DNA of 11,581 nucleotides from an uncultured Eubacteriales bacterium (GTDB taxonomy: Bacteria > Bacillota > Clostridia > Peptostreptococcales > Anaerovoracaceae), in assembly GCA_900551415.1 (NCBI GenBank), contig URWB01000076.1, positions 1 through 11,581 on the forward strand. Direction: 5' to 3'. Shown piece by piece: positions 1 to 6,667 of this stretch. The position numbers were made by a program, and so were the translations under genes. The notes below the pieces were generated by a model. That model was not told the origin of the DNA, made no database searches, and was given only the letters and a program-made list of their open reading frames with translations. Numbering within the stretch: position 1 is the stretch's first letter; each line of letters starts with the position of its first letter.

Positions 1-27
1 ATTGCTTAGAAAAGTTTTTTTGATTTT

Positions 28-969
28 TTACCCCCTCTTTTTTGTATACTTTGCGCGAATTCGAGGATCGATAAACGCATATATAATATCCACCATCAAC
101 ATGACTATGGTGAAGCAAATAGATATCAAAATGGTTCCTGCTATGATTACCGGCTCGTCTTTTAATGTGATTCTAGAGACGATAAGACTTCCAATTCCTT
201 GCACAGAAAATAATTGCTCGGCAACGACCGCCCCACATAGAAGCAATCCCAAGTTCATTCCGATTTGGGTGATAACAGGGAGAAGCGCATTTTTTAATAC
301 ATGTTTCCAAATTACCACTTTTTCTGTGGCGCCTTTTGCCCGCGCTGTTCTTACATAATCCTGATGTATCGCATCCAACATGGACGACTTTGTGAATCGA
401 AAATTCTGTGCAGCGATAGGGATCGATATCGCAAGAACCGGCATGATATATCCTGTCCAATCGGTAATTCCGTATGAAGGTAACCATCCCAATTTAAGAG
501 AAAAAACAAATAATAATACAAGTCCTAATACAAATGTCGGAACTGCTGCTAGTAAAAACGAAATCAGAGAAGAAACAGTGTCTGTCACCGAATACTGCTT
601 TACCGCCGCGCATATTCCCAAAGGGATTCCAATTATAGTAGAAACAATCATTCCCGTAAATGCTAATTTCATTGTTACAATATATCTTGGCCAAATCTCT
701 TGGAAAACCGGCTGTTTAGTCACATAGGAAATCCCAAAATCCCCATGAAAAAACATATTCACTAAATAGTTTACAAATTTTTGAAGAAAGGGCAAATCAT
801 ATCCGATTGCATGATTGTAAGCATCGATATCTGCTTGAGGCACACCGGTACCCAAAATAGCTCTAGCCGGATTACCTGGTGTTAAATTCATAACAAAATA
901 AATTATGAGAGTAACGCCTATTACTGTTGGTATTAGAAATAAAATTCTTTTTATTACATACTTACTCAT
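28..969 (-). CDS. DppB/OppB-type ABC transporter permease
   Basis: Inner-membrane permease of a peptide/opine/nickel-type (Dpp/Opp/Nik) ABC importer, 313 residues, a normal family length. The N-terminal membrane helix (about residues 8-28) is followed by the family hallmark LTPGNPAR at 29-36 and by GDFGISY at 76-82. Several further hydrophobic segments lead to the EAA loop that docks on the ATPase (about 204-233, QDYVRTARAKG then KHVLKNALLPV). The C terminus has the usual DPR sequence. The ATG at 969 is preceded by GAGGAG at about 8 bases. It is the third gene of the leftward deiminase operon, 83 bases after the binding-protein gene. The DppC-type partner and the ATPases are not in the window and presumably lie beyond base 1. 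Family assignment is firm; the substrate is inferred only from neighbours. Confidence 0.93.
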   Translation of the reverse strand: MSKYVIKRILFLIPTVIGVTLIIYFVMNLTPGNPARAILGTGVPQADIDAYNHAIGYDLPFLQKFVNYLVNMFFHGDFGISYVTKQPVFQEIWPRYIVTMKLAFTGMIVSTIIGIPLGICAAVKQYSVTDTVSSLISFLLAAVPTFVLGLVLLFVFSLKLGWLPSYGITDWTGYIMPVLAISIPIAAQNFRFTKSSMLDAIHQDYVRTARAKGATEKVVIWKHVLKNALLPVITQIGMNLGLLLCGAVVAEQLFSVQGIGSLIVSRITLKDEPVIIAGTILISICFTIVMLMVDIIYAFIDPRIRAKYTKKRG

Positions 970-1005
970 CTTCTATCTCCTCTCACTAATATTTTAGTAG
1001 AAACA

Positions 1006-1036
1006 AGGATGGGGCTAATTATAACAACCCCATCCT
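1006..1036 (-). promoter_or_regulatory. Intercistronic hairpin between binding protein and permease
   Basis: A perfect 9-bp inverted repeat (AGGATGGGG at 1006-1014, CCCCATCCT at 1028-1036) with a 13-base loop lies between the binding-protein stop and the permease start. On the minus-strand transcript it is followed by only a weak U-rich stretch, so it is not a convincing full terminator. Such hairpins in ABC importer operons often protect the upstream message or attenuate downstream transcription, giving more binding protein than permease. That role is inference here. Confidence 0.55.
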
Positions 1037-1052
1037 CATTATGAAATCGCAT

Positions 1053-2651
1053 TTACTTATTCCAGCTGAAGTCTGTGAGATGATAATACGTAGGATTGAT
1101 TTTTGCTACATTGATTCTATCTGACCATGCAATACCAACAGCACTGTGATACAATGGTAAAATAGTCTTTGTATCCATTGCATAACTCCAAAGTTTTGTG
1201 TAAATCTTATATCTCTCAACGGGATCTGTCGTAGAAACACCCTCATCGATAAGGTCTTCCATGTACTTCCAATCAAAGGTGCCTTTATCATCCTTGTAAT
1301 TTACAACGGCTAAACCTACAGATTCCGAATGTAACTGTTGTCTGATATTATTATAGTCATAATTACCACTGTCACTGAAGATACACAAATCATAATTCTG
1401 TCCATAAAGATCATCGCTGCATGCTGCTGCTTCTCTGATTTCTATATTTGCAATCATGCCATTTTGTTTAAGAGCATCTTGAATAACAACCGCTGCTTTT
1501 CCTTTTGGTGAATTGTCCGATGGATATGTTAAAATCGTGCCTACATTAATACCCTTTGCTATCTCATCTTCTGTAAATCCTGCATCCAATAAGCATTGAT
1601 GACATTTTTCCGCATCGTAGTCAAATGTTGCGAATTCTCCATCGGATGCTTTTGGGGAAGTGGCTACATATTCCGGAACCATATATTCATAGGCAACCGA
1701 TCCTAATCCACTAGTTGACGACTGAACAATATTTTCCTTATTAATTGCGTAGAAAATCGCTTCTCTCACTTTGTCGTTTGCCAAAATGCTGTTGTTGGAT
1801 TTTGACTTGTAGTTAATTCCAAGGAAAGTAATGTCGTTGGCTTTGGCCAAATCACATCTGTCTCCTGCGCTCTTCTCAATATTACTCCACTCTGCAAGAG
1901 GTGCATTTGCAAAATAATCAATTTCACCATTTTCAAATGCAATTACCGCTGCGGCATCATCAGAGATAACGCGATATTCAACGTTCTTAATTGCAGGAGC
2001 ACCTTGCCAATAATTCTCATAGGCAGCGAGTTTTACCCCTGCGGATACATCATACTCTGTGATGTAATACGGTCCGGTTCCTGCTGTGTGTGGTTTTGTT
2101 CCGAAAGTCTCTCCTGCAGCTTCAATTTCTTCATATTCTTTTTGACTTATGATTTTGATTGTGAAGAACGTATGCGCGATTGCGGCATAAGGGTACTTCA
2201 AGGTCAAAACGACAGTCTTTGGATCTTTCGCTTCGATTTTATCAATCATAGATGTCACGTATCCATATTTAGGGTTTGCAATTGCAAGATTGTAGCTGAA
2301 TACAGCATCCTCAGCAGTCAGTGTTTCTCCATTTTGGAAGGTTGCATCAACTAAGGTCACCGTGTATTCTTTTCCATCTTCGCTGACTTGGATATCTTTA
2401 GCTAACAGGTCATAATAACCACCGTCAACTTCATCCATACCATAAAATCCTTCAAAGACTTGGATATTTGTTATATTATTACTGTCTAAATTACTTACTT
2501 GCTGCCAATCCGTACTTTGAAGCGGTGACACCAATCTGAGATAAAGGGTATCATCATCGCCCGCTTTGGCGTCGTTATTCCCGCAGCCGGTAATCATTCC
2601 TAAAACCAGAGTAATCGCAATTAACAATGTAAATATTTTTCTAGTTTTCAT
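1053..2651 (-). CDS. Extracellular substrate-binding lipoprotein (SBP_bac_5 / Dpp-Opp family)
   Basis: Binding lipoprotein that captures the ligand outside the membrane for the adjoining Dpp/Opp-type importer; 532 residues. The open frame extends back to 2738, but the ATG at 2651 is chosen. It has AGGAGG about 7 bases upstream, and it begins a classical lipoprotein signal: a Lys/Arg start, a hydrophobic core and a lipobox with Cys23 (MITGC). The longer start would bury the signal and overlap the preceding gene. The body has the family pattern: FQNGETLTAEDAVFSYNLA in the N-terminal lobe, then GTGPYYITEY, then a VREAIFYAINKE-like helix in the C-terminal lobe. It lies 59 bases downstream of the deiminase gene and is co-oriented with it, so a guanidino compound or Arg-containing peptide is a plausible ligand. 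Binding residues cannot be named by eye. Confidence 0.92.
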   Translation of the reverse strand: MKTRKIFTLLIAITLVLGMITGCGNNDAKAGDDDTLYLRLVSPLQSTDWQQVSNLDSNNITNIQVFEGFYGMDEVDGGYYDLLAKDIQVSEDGKEYTVTLVDATFQNGETLTAEDAVFSYNLAIANPKYGYVTSMIDKIEAKDPKTVVLTLKYPYAAIAHTFFTIKIISQKEYEEIEAAGETFGTKPHTAGTGPYYITEYDVSAGVKLAAYENYWQGAPAIKNVEYRVISDDAAAVIAFENGEIDYFANAPLAEWSNIEKSAGDRCDLAKANDITFLGINYKSKSNNSILANDKVREAIFYAINKENIVQSSTSGLGSVAYEYMVPEYVATSPKASDGEFATFDYDAEKCHQCLLDAGFTEDEIAKGINVGTILTYPSDNSPKGKAAVVIQDALKQNGMIANIEIREAAACSDDLYGQNYDLCIFSDSGNYDYNNIRQQLHSESVGLAVVNYKDDKGTFDWKYMEDLIDEGVSTTDPVERYKIYTKLWSYAMDTKTILPLYHSAVGIAWSDRINVAKINPTYYHLTDFSWNK

Positions 2652-2710
2652 GTTTCTCCTCCTACTACTATAAATATTTCTTTTGCAGTGAGACAACAAA
2701 TCCGTTGCCT

Positions 2711-3664
2711 TTATCCTCTCTTCAAAAATGCAGTGCAACAGTGCATAGCACCATATCCTTTAAGAACCTCCGAGAAATCAATCGGAATGACCTTGATACC
2801 GGCTTTTTCCAAAACTTCTCTAGAACGTGGATTGCCTTCGCACTGAACAATTAATCCTGGTTTTATAGCCACAAAATTAACTGCCGCTGTAAATTTAGCT
2901 TCTGTTCTTGACGGACATTCCAACAATCTAATTCCTTTCTTTTTCAATGCATCGCATACATCATATGGAACTTGTGCCGCAAATATCATTGCTGTATCTT
3001 CGCTTGCAAAATTAAGGAGCCCATCGATATGTGCATGTCCATATGGAATTTGCATCCAAATAATGTTGTCGACACCCATTTTACGCAATTCATGTTCGAC
3101 CTGCTCCGCGCCTTCACGGTTAGTTCGCGCTCCGGTAGATATAATACATGTCCGTCTGTCCACCCACATTGCATTTGCACCTTCAAAGCGGCCACTTCCA
3201 TTAATCGTATGAATAATTGGTACGCCAAGATTTGCTAACGTTTTAGCTACATATCTTTCTTCGCCCCTTCTTGCCGCCAAACCAGGCCGAGTTACAATTG
3301 CACCTTCAGGTGTCATGAAGCAAAGGTCTCTGCAAAATATTGCATTCGGTCTGTCTTCTCTTTGCTCTTCGACGTAATGAACTCTGACACCATTATCTCT
3401 GTAAATTTGAGCAAGATTATCATGCTGAGCTCTAAATTTTTCAGGATCAATAGAAGAAAAAAATCTTGAAGCTTGCCAATCAAAATTTTCTACCTCTTTG
3501 CCAGGTCTACGCATAAGGCAATCTTTTAAATCAAGACATTCCGAATATACTCCCCATTCTCCCCAGTAGAGTGGTAAATCGTCTTCGAATTCACTTTCCT
3601 TTGGAAACCACCGTTCCCCATCAAGTGCATCGATATCCTGAAGTAATTGTTTTGCATAATCCAT
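2711..3664 (-). CDS. Guanidino-group hydrolase/amidinotransferase (arginine deiminase / DDAH superfamily)
   Basis: A 317-residue member of the guanidine-modifying fold that includes arginine deiminase, dimethylarginine dimethylaminohydrolase (DDAH) and amidinotransferases, probably cytoplasmic since no signal peptide is seen. Expected catalytic landmarks appear in order: CRDLCF with Asp113; RFEGAN with Glu161; STGART with Arg180; HIDG with His212; and GAMHCCTAFLKR at the C terminus, where Cys309 aligns with the nucleophile. The chemistry would be attack on a guanidinium carbon, releasing ammonia, an alkylamine or an amidino group. The substrate (arginine, methylarginine, a guanidino acid) cannot be told by eye. 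It is too short for classical ArcA (about 410 residues) and closer in length to DDAH-type enzymes. The ATG at 3664 has AAGGAGGA about 8 bases upstream. It is the first gene of the operon and sits behind a sigma-54-like promoter. Superfamily is confident, reaction is not. Confidence 0.87.
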   Translation of the reverse strand: MDYAKQLLQDIDALDGERWFPKESEFEDDLPLYWGEWGVYSECLDLKDCLMRRPGKEVENFDWQASRFFSSIDPEKFRAQHDNLAQIYRDNGVRVHYVEEQREDRPNAIFCRDLCFMTPEGAIVTRPGLAARRGEERYVAKTLANLGVPIIHTINGSGRFEGANAMWVDRRTCIISTGARTNREGAEQVEHELRKMGVDNIIWMQIPYGHAHIDGLLNFASEDTAMIFAAQVPYDVCDALKKKGIRLLECPSRTEAKFTAAVNFVAIKPGLIVQCEGNPRSREVLEKAGIKVIPIDFSEVLKGYGAMHCCTAFLKRG

Positions 3665-3711
3665 TTCGACTATCCTCCTTATTGCAATAATGTGTTTTTC
3701 CTAATTAAAAT

Positions 3712-3727
3712 AGCAATAATCATGCCA
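3712..3727 (-). promoter_or_regulatory. Sigma-54 (RpoN/SigL) -24/-12 promoter for the deiminase operon
   Basis: Read on the minus strand, these 16 bases are TGGCATGATTATTGCT. The sigma-54 consensus is TGGCACG-N4-TTGCW, so the only mismatch is T for C in the -24 element, and GG and GC are exactly 12 bases apart. Transcription would start near 3701, leaving a leader of about 36 bases with a strong ribosome binding site before the deiminase ATG. No clear sigma-70-type promoter was seen on this strand in the gap. Such promoters need an ATP-driven activator bound upstream; no activator gene lies in the window. Confidence 0.7.
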
Positions 3728-3765
3728 TTTTTTACTGTGGATTTAACCCCTTTTTTACATAAGCC

Positions 3766-3779
3766 TTGCTTCGAAGTAA
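3766..3779. promoter_or_regulatory. Palindrome, candidate upstream activator site
   Basis: TTGCTTCGAAGTAA is a 14-base palindrome with a single mismatched pair around a perfect CTTCGAAG core. Its centre is about 70 bases upstream of the predicted sigma-54 start, a usual zone for activator binding. A role is inferred from position only. Confidence 0.35.
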
Positions 3780-3816
3780 AAAAATTTTTATATTCAGTAA
3801 AGTTTTTTATTACAGA

Positions 3817-3832
3817 TTGATCATATAATCAA
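3817..3832. promoter_or_regulatory. Palindrome TTGAT-N6-ATCAA, candidate upstream activator site
   Basis: Perfect 5-base arms around an AT-rich spacer, centred about 124 bases upstream of the predicted sigma-54 start. It also contains a plus-strand TATAAT (3824-3829) with no good -35, so it could instead be a weak rightward promoter or part of an end of the decayed insertion sequence. Low certainty. Confidence 0.25.
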
Positions 3833-3917
3833 GCTGAACAATGAAACAAAAATCATAGCGCTTCTCCTATGGCAGAATGTATGCGTGCAACCAACAATCA
3901 CTAAAGGAGTCTTTAAC

Positions 3918-4266
3918 ATGGATCATGTACATTCTACCACAAATAAGTACTAAAAGGGAAACATCTTGCTAGCAGCGAAAGAATTCTGATTCGGCTCCAT
4001 TTGAAAGAGAAGTCGCTCGCGAACAAAATCGTTAAAAAATCAACTGCGCTCTGAACATGGTCTGTAATGAGATCCGCAAAGGTCGCAGAAGTAATGTCTC
4101 CTTGTATCTTGAAAGTGTACAGTGTGTTACAGGGCAAAATTCAGTCTAGCTGCATACATGAAACAACCCCACCTGTGGCAGACACATGAACATCCTTAAA
4201 AAGCACTTTTTCTTGGCTATGTTGTCGGCCCCGAAAGGTAATGTAACAGCTTATCGCACAAAATCT
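3918..4266 (+). pseudogene. Decayed IS30-family transposase fragment (N-terminal part)
   Basis: Translation in shifting frames recovers the N-terminal pattern of IS30-type transposases. Block one starts at ATG 3918 (AAAGGAG 8 bases upstream) and reads MDHVHSTTNKY, then a stop. Block two (from 3953) reads KGKHLASSERILIRLHLKEK, like the IS30 'KGKHLT..ER..I...LKE' helix-turn-helix region. Block three (from 4039, another frame) gives ALNMVCNEIRKG, like the 'S.TTV.NEI.RG' motif. In the same frame after two stops (TAG 4147, TGA 4159) comes NNPTCGRHMNILKKHFF, matching the 'NR..CGRHYK.L' segment. The catalytic DDE half was not recovered, so the copy is dead and truncated. It is the only rightward gene trace and lies between the two operons. 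Family call is from memory of motifs. Confidence 0.6.
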
Positions 4267-4659
4267 TAGATTACCGCACACTGGATGGAGTTTTTCGAAA
4301 AAGAAATATGAATTACTCTAGGATGGATTTGCTAATCAGACTTAGCTTTCCGGTGATGAGTCATATCATACTATACATGGGGTCATTCGTCAGATTATGT
4401 AGCGATAAGTTTCGCCAGATTATTTGAAGCTGATAATGCAGTCCGATACGATGACTATTTTATCAGCACCGTTCCCTTAAATGAAAAGGATCATACACAA
4501 CACGTAGGCGGCATGATCCCAAATATTGAACATGGATAATAAATAAAACTGTACCGCAACGCAGGCTGTCGGTAAGTGCGTCTCCGGTTCAAGCAAAATG
4601 CTGCTTTAGGAATCAGAGTCAGGCTCAAGCGTAATCGTACTGTCTGCAGTGCTTTGCAA
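4267..4659. other. Gene-poor junction between two base compositions
   Basis: Apart from the remnant at 4360-4539, no intact gene, RNA gene or strong terminator is seen. AT-rich sequence gives way to GC-rich sequence at about 4560. The right operon ends at 4660 without a recognisable hairpin plus U-tract; a 5-bp stem near 4594-4609 has no U-run. Confidence 0.5.
4360..4539 (+). pseudogene. Unrecognised coding remnant (59 open codons, no start)
   Basis: After an in-frame TGA (4357-4359) a frame stays open for 59 codons to TAA at 4537 and reads like real protein, with blocks such as HSSDYVAISFARLFEADN and HVGGMIPNIEHG. No ATG with a ribosome binding site begins it, and the upstream sequence is broken in all frames, so it is more likely the tail of a decayed gene than a small gene. 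The SDYVAISFARLFEAD part faintly recalls the GGSD...A...AD region of aspartate/amino-acid kinases, but the remainder does not follow that family, so I do not name it. Confidence 0.35.
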
Positions 4660-6618
4660 TCACAGCTTCACGATCCGGTCGCTGATATGCTCCACCATCG
4701 GCAGGTCATGGGAGATGAGCAGGAGGCTGAGGCCTCGCTCCTCCTGCAGTTTTTTGAGCAGGTGGATGATATCGGCCTGCAGGCTGACATCCAGGGAGGA
4801 AATCGGTTCGTCACAAATGATGAGGTCAGGTGCGGTGATCAAAGCGCGCGCGATGGCCGCGCGCTGCCGCTGCCCGCCGGAAACATCGTAGGGATGACGG
4901 TCGGCAAGCTCCGGCTCAATTTCCGCTTGCCGCATCACCGCAAGCACCTTTTCGCGCAGAACAGCCCTGCTCATCTTGCCGACAGCTCGCGTACATCTCT
5001 GCACATCTGCACTATCCGCACTGTCCGTATGACCCGCTCCTGCTGCATGCTTGTTCGCTGCATCACACCCTGCCGCTGCTTTTGCGAAGCATCGCCGTAC
5101 AACTGTCCGCCGCTGCCGTCTCGCCTGCAGCACCAGCGGCTCCGCGATGATTTCCGCAATCGTCATATGCGGATTGAAGGCTGCCGCGGAATCCTGAAAG
5201 ATCATCTGTATGCGCGTGCCCTCCCGCATAATCATTTCACCGCTGTCCGGCGCGCAGATCCCCATGATACAGCGTGCCAGCGTGGACTTGCCAACGCCGG
5301 ACGGGCCGATCAGCCCTACAATTTCTCCGCGATGAATCGCAAGGCTGACATCGTGAAGCACCTGCTTGCGCGTATGCTTGTCAATCGGAAAGCTTTTGGA
5401 AAGCCCGCGGATGGAAAGCAGCGCGTCGTCTGCTTCCTTTTCTGTTTGTTTTGTTTCCTTTTGTGTTATTTTCTCTTGCTGTGCAGCGCGAATGCGTCCA
5501 TGATAATGCGAGCCGCCTTTGCCGTAGGCCGCGTAGCCAAGCAGCTTCTTCGTATAGGCATGCTGCGGATCACGAAAAATCTGTTCGCTCTGCCCTTCCT
5601 CCACGATGCGGCCATCCTTCATGACCACGATGCGATCCGCGATCTGCTCCGCCAGTCCCAGATCATGCGTCACGAAGAGCATACTGCAGTCCTGCCGCGC
5701 GCAGCTCTCGCGCAGCAGTGCCATGATTTCCTGCTGTGTTTCGATGTCCAGCGCCGTCGTCGGTTCATCCGCAATCAAAAGCCGCGGTTTGGCGATCATC
5801 GCCAGCGCGATTGCGGCACGCTGCAGCATGCCGCCGCTGAATTCATGTGGATACTGCCGCGCACGCCTAGCAGGCTCATCAAAACCCAGTTTCGCAAGCA
5901 GAGCCACCGTCTCGGCCTCCGCGCTGCGCCGCAGCTCCTGCTGCTTTTTTCGGCAAAGGCGCATCATTTCCGTTTGCGCGATTTGTCGGATTCGCGGCAG
6001 CAGCGCGATCTTCTCTCCGCTGCTCGAATCGTTTTTGATAAGAGGGCAGTTTGTTTCCTGACATAAATTTGTCCGCAGCTCATCGCGCGGCACGCGCTTT
6101 GCTTCGCGGGTTTCATCCTGCGGCACGCGCTCCGCTTCGCGCGTTGATCCTTTGTCCATAAGACTTGCCGGATGCAAAAAGCGCGGTGCAGCGGCAGCGG
6201 TCCTTTTTTCGATTCCGCTGCCCGCAAAACACGCCGGATGCAAAAGGAGCACCTCCGCGATCTGCTGCCCGATCGGATAGACCGGATCAAAGGCGGACAT
6301 CGGATCCTGGAACACCATCGATGCGACGCGGCCGCGCAGCGCGCACCAGTCCTTCTCTGTCAAGGTCGAGGTATCTTGCCCCGCAAGCCAAATACCCCCG
6401 TGCTCTATCACTGCATGATTGGCGTGCAGGCCGAGCGCCGCCCTGCACAGTGCAGTCTTGCCGGAGCCGGATTCTCCGACTAACGCAACGATTTCGCCCG
6501 CCGCAACCGCAAGATTCACGCCGCGCAGTGCTTCCACGCGTCCGTTTACACCCAAAAACGCCAGCTGCAGATCCCGCACCTCCAAAATATTCTCTTGTTG
6601 TTCTCCTGTTTCTCTCAT
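4660..6618 (-). CDS. Fused two-cassette ABC transporter ATPase (DppD-DppF / NikD-NikE type)
   Basis: Cytoplasmic ATPase powering the Dpp/Nik-type importer, with both cassettes in one 652-residue chain. Cassette 1 has Walker A GESGSGKT (48-55), Q-loop Gln104, signature SGGMLQR (261-267), Walker B LLIADEP (280-286) and switch His318. Cassette 2 has Walker A GPSGVGKST (438-446), Gln475, signature SGGQRQR (580-586), Walker B LIICDEP (599-605) and His637. All ATP-site residues look intact. Between Q-loop and signature, cassette 1 has 157 residues and cassette 2 has 105, against roughly 55 in typical relatives. The extra material is Arg/Ala/Glu-rich and partly repetitive. The chain stops at DRIVKL, soon after the second H-loop, without the usual tail. 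The ATG at 6618 has AGGA close upstream; it starts 49 bases after the binding-protein stop and is the last gene of the larC operon. Confidence 0.93.
   Translation of the reverse strand: MRETGEQQENILEVRDLQLAFLGVNGRVEALRGVNLAVAAGEIVALVGESGSGKTALCRAALGLHANHAVIEHGGIWLAGQDTSTLTEKDWCALRGRVASMVFQDPMSAFDPVYPIGQQIAEVLLLHPACFAGSGIEKRTAAAAPRFLHPASLMDKGSTREAERVPQDETREAKRVPRDELRTNLCQETNCPLIKNDSSSGEKIALLPRIRQIAQTEMMRLCRKKQQELRRSAEAETVALLAKLGFDEPARRARQYPHEFSGGMLQRAAIALAMIAKPRLLIADEPTTALDIETQQEIMALLRESCARQDCSMLFVTHDLGLAEQIADRIVVMKDGRIVEEGQSEQIFRDPQHAYTKKLLGYAAYGKGGSHYHGRIRAAQQEKITQKETKQTEKEADDALLSIRGLSKSFPIDKHTRKQVLHDVSLAIHRGEIVGLIGPSGVGKSTLARCIMGICAPDSGEMIMREGTRIQMIFQDSAAAFNPHMTIAEIIAEPLVLQARRQRRTVVRRCFAKAAAGCDAANKHAAGAGHTDSADSADVQRCTRAVGKMSRAVLREKVLAVMRQAEIEPELADRHPYDVSGGQRQRAAIARALITAPDLIICDEPISSLDVSLQADIIHLLKKLQEERGLSLLLISHDLPMVEHISDRIVKL
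6081..6146 (-). repeat. Two tandem 33-bp repeats inside the ATPase gene
   Basis: Units 6081-6113 and 6114-6146 match at 27 of 33 positions. They encode two in-frame copies of an 11-residue unit (TREAKRVPRDE and TREAERVPQDE), lying in the insertion between Q-loop and signature of cassette 1. The length is a multiple of three, so the reading frame is kept. Confidence 0.8.
6167..6245 (-). repeat. 13-bp direct repeat, 66-base period, inside the ATPase gene
   Basis: GCCGGATGCAAAA occurs at 6167-6179 and 6233-6245. The spacing is 66 bases, so both copies are read in the same frame (giving LHPA in the protein). They lie next to the 33-bp tandem repeats, suggesting that the cassette-1 insertion grew by in-frame duplication. 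Confidence 0.6.
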
Positions 6619-6667
6619 CGCTTCCTGTTTTCTAACCGGTTTTTCTTTTCAGTTTCTATTTTATATG

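Noticed and set aside
2652..2738. 29-residue N-terminal extension of the left binding protein
   Set aside because: It overlaps the deiminase gene and would hide the lipoprotein signal; the ATG at 2651 has a near-perfect ribosome binding site.
3824..3829. Plus-strand TATAAT as a sigma-70-type promoter for the IS30 relic
   Set aside because: No acceptable -35 hexamer at 16-18 bases; kept only as a remark on the palindrome.
3934..4137. 67-codon minus-strand open frame in the intergenic region
   Set aside because: Opposite to the IS30-like remnant, no ribosome binding site, composition not protein-like.
4594..4609. Possible terminator after the ATPase gene
   Set aside because: Only a 5-bp stem (AAGCA/TGCTT) with no U-tract on the transcribed strand.
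4576..6066. 496-codon plus-strand open frame opposite the ATPase gene
   Set aside because: It is a GC-driven shadow of the ATPase gene, with Arg/His/Cys-rich sequence, no domain and no ribosome binding site; the minus strand has all ABC motifs.
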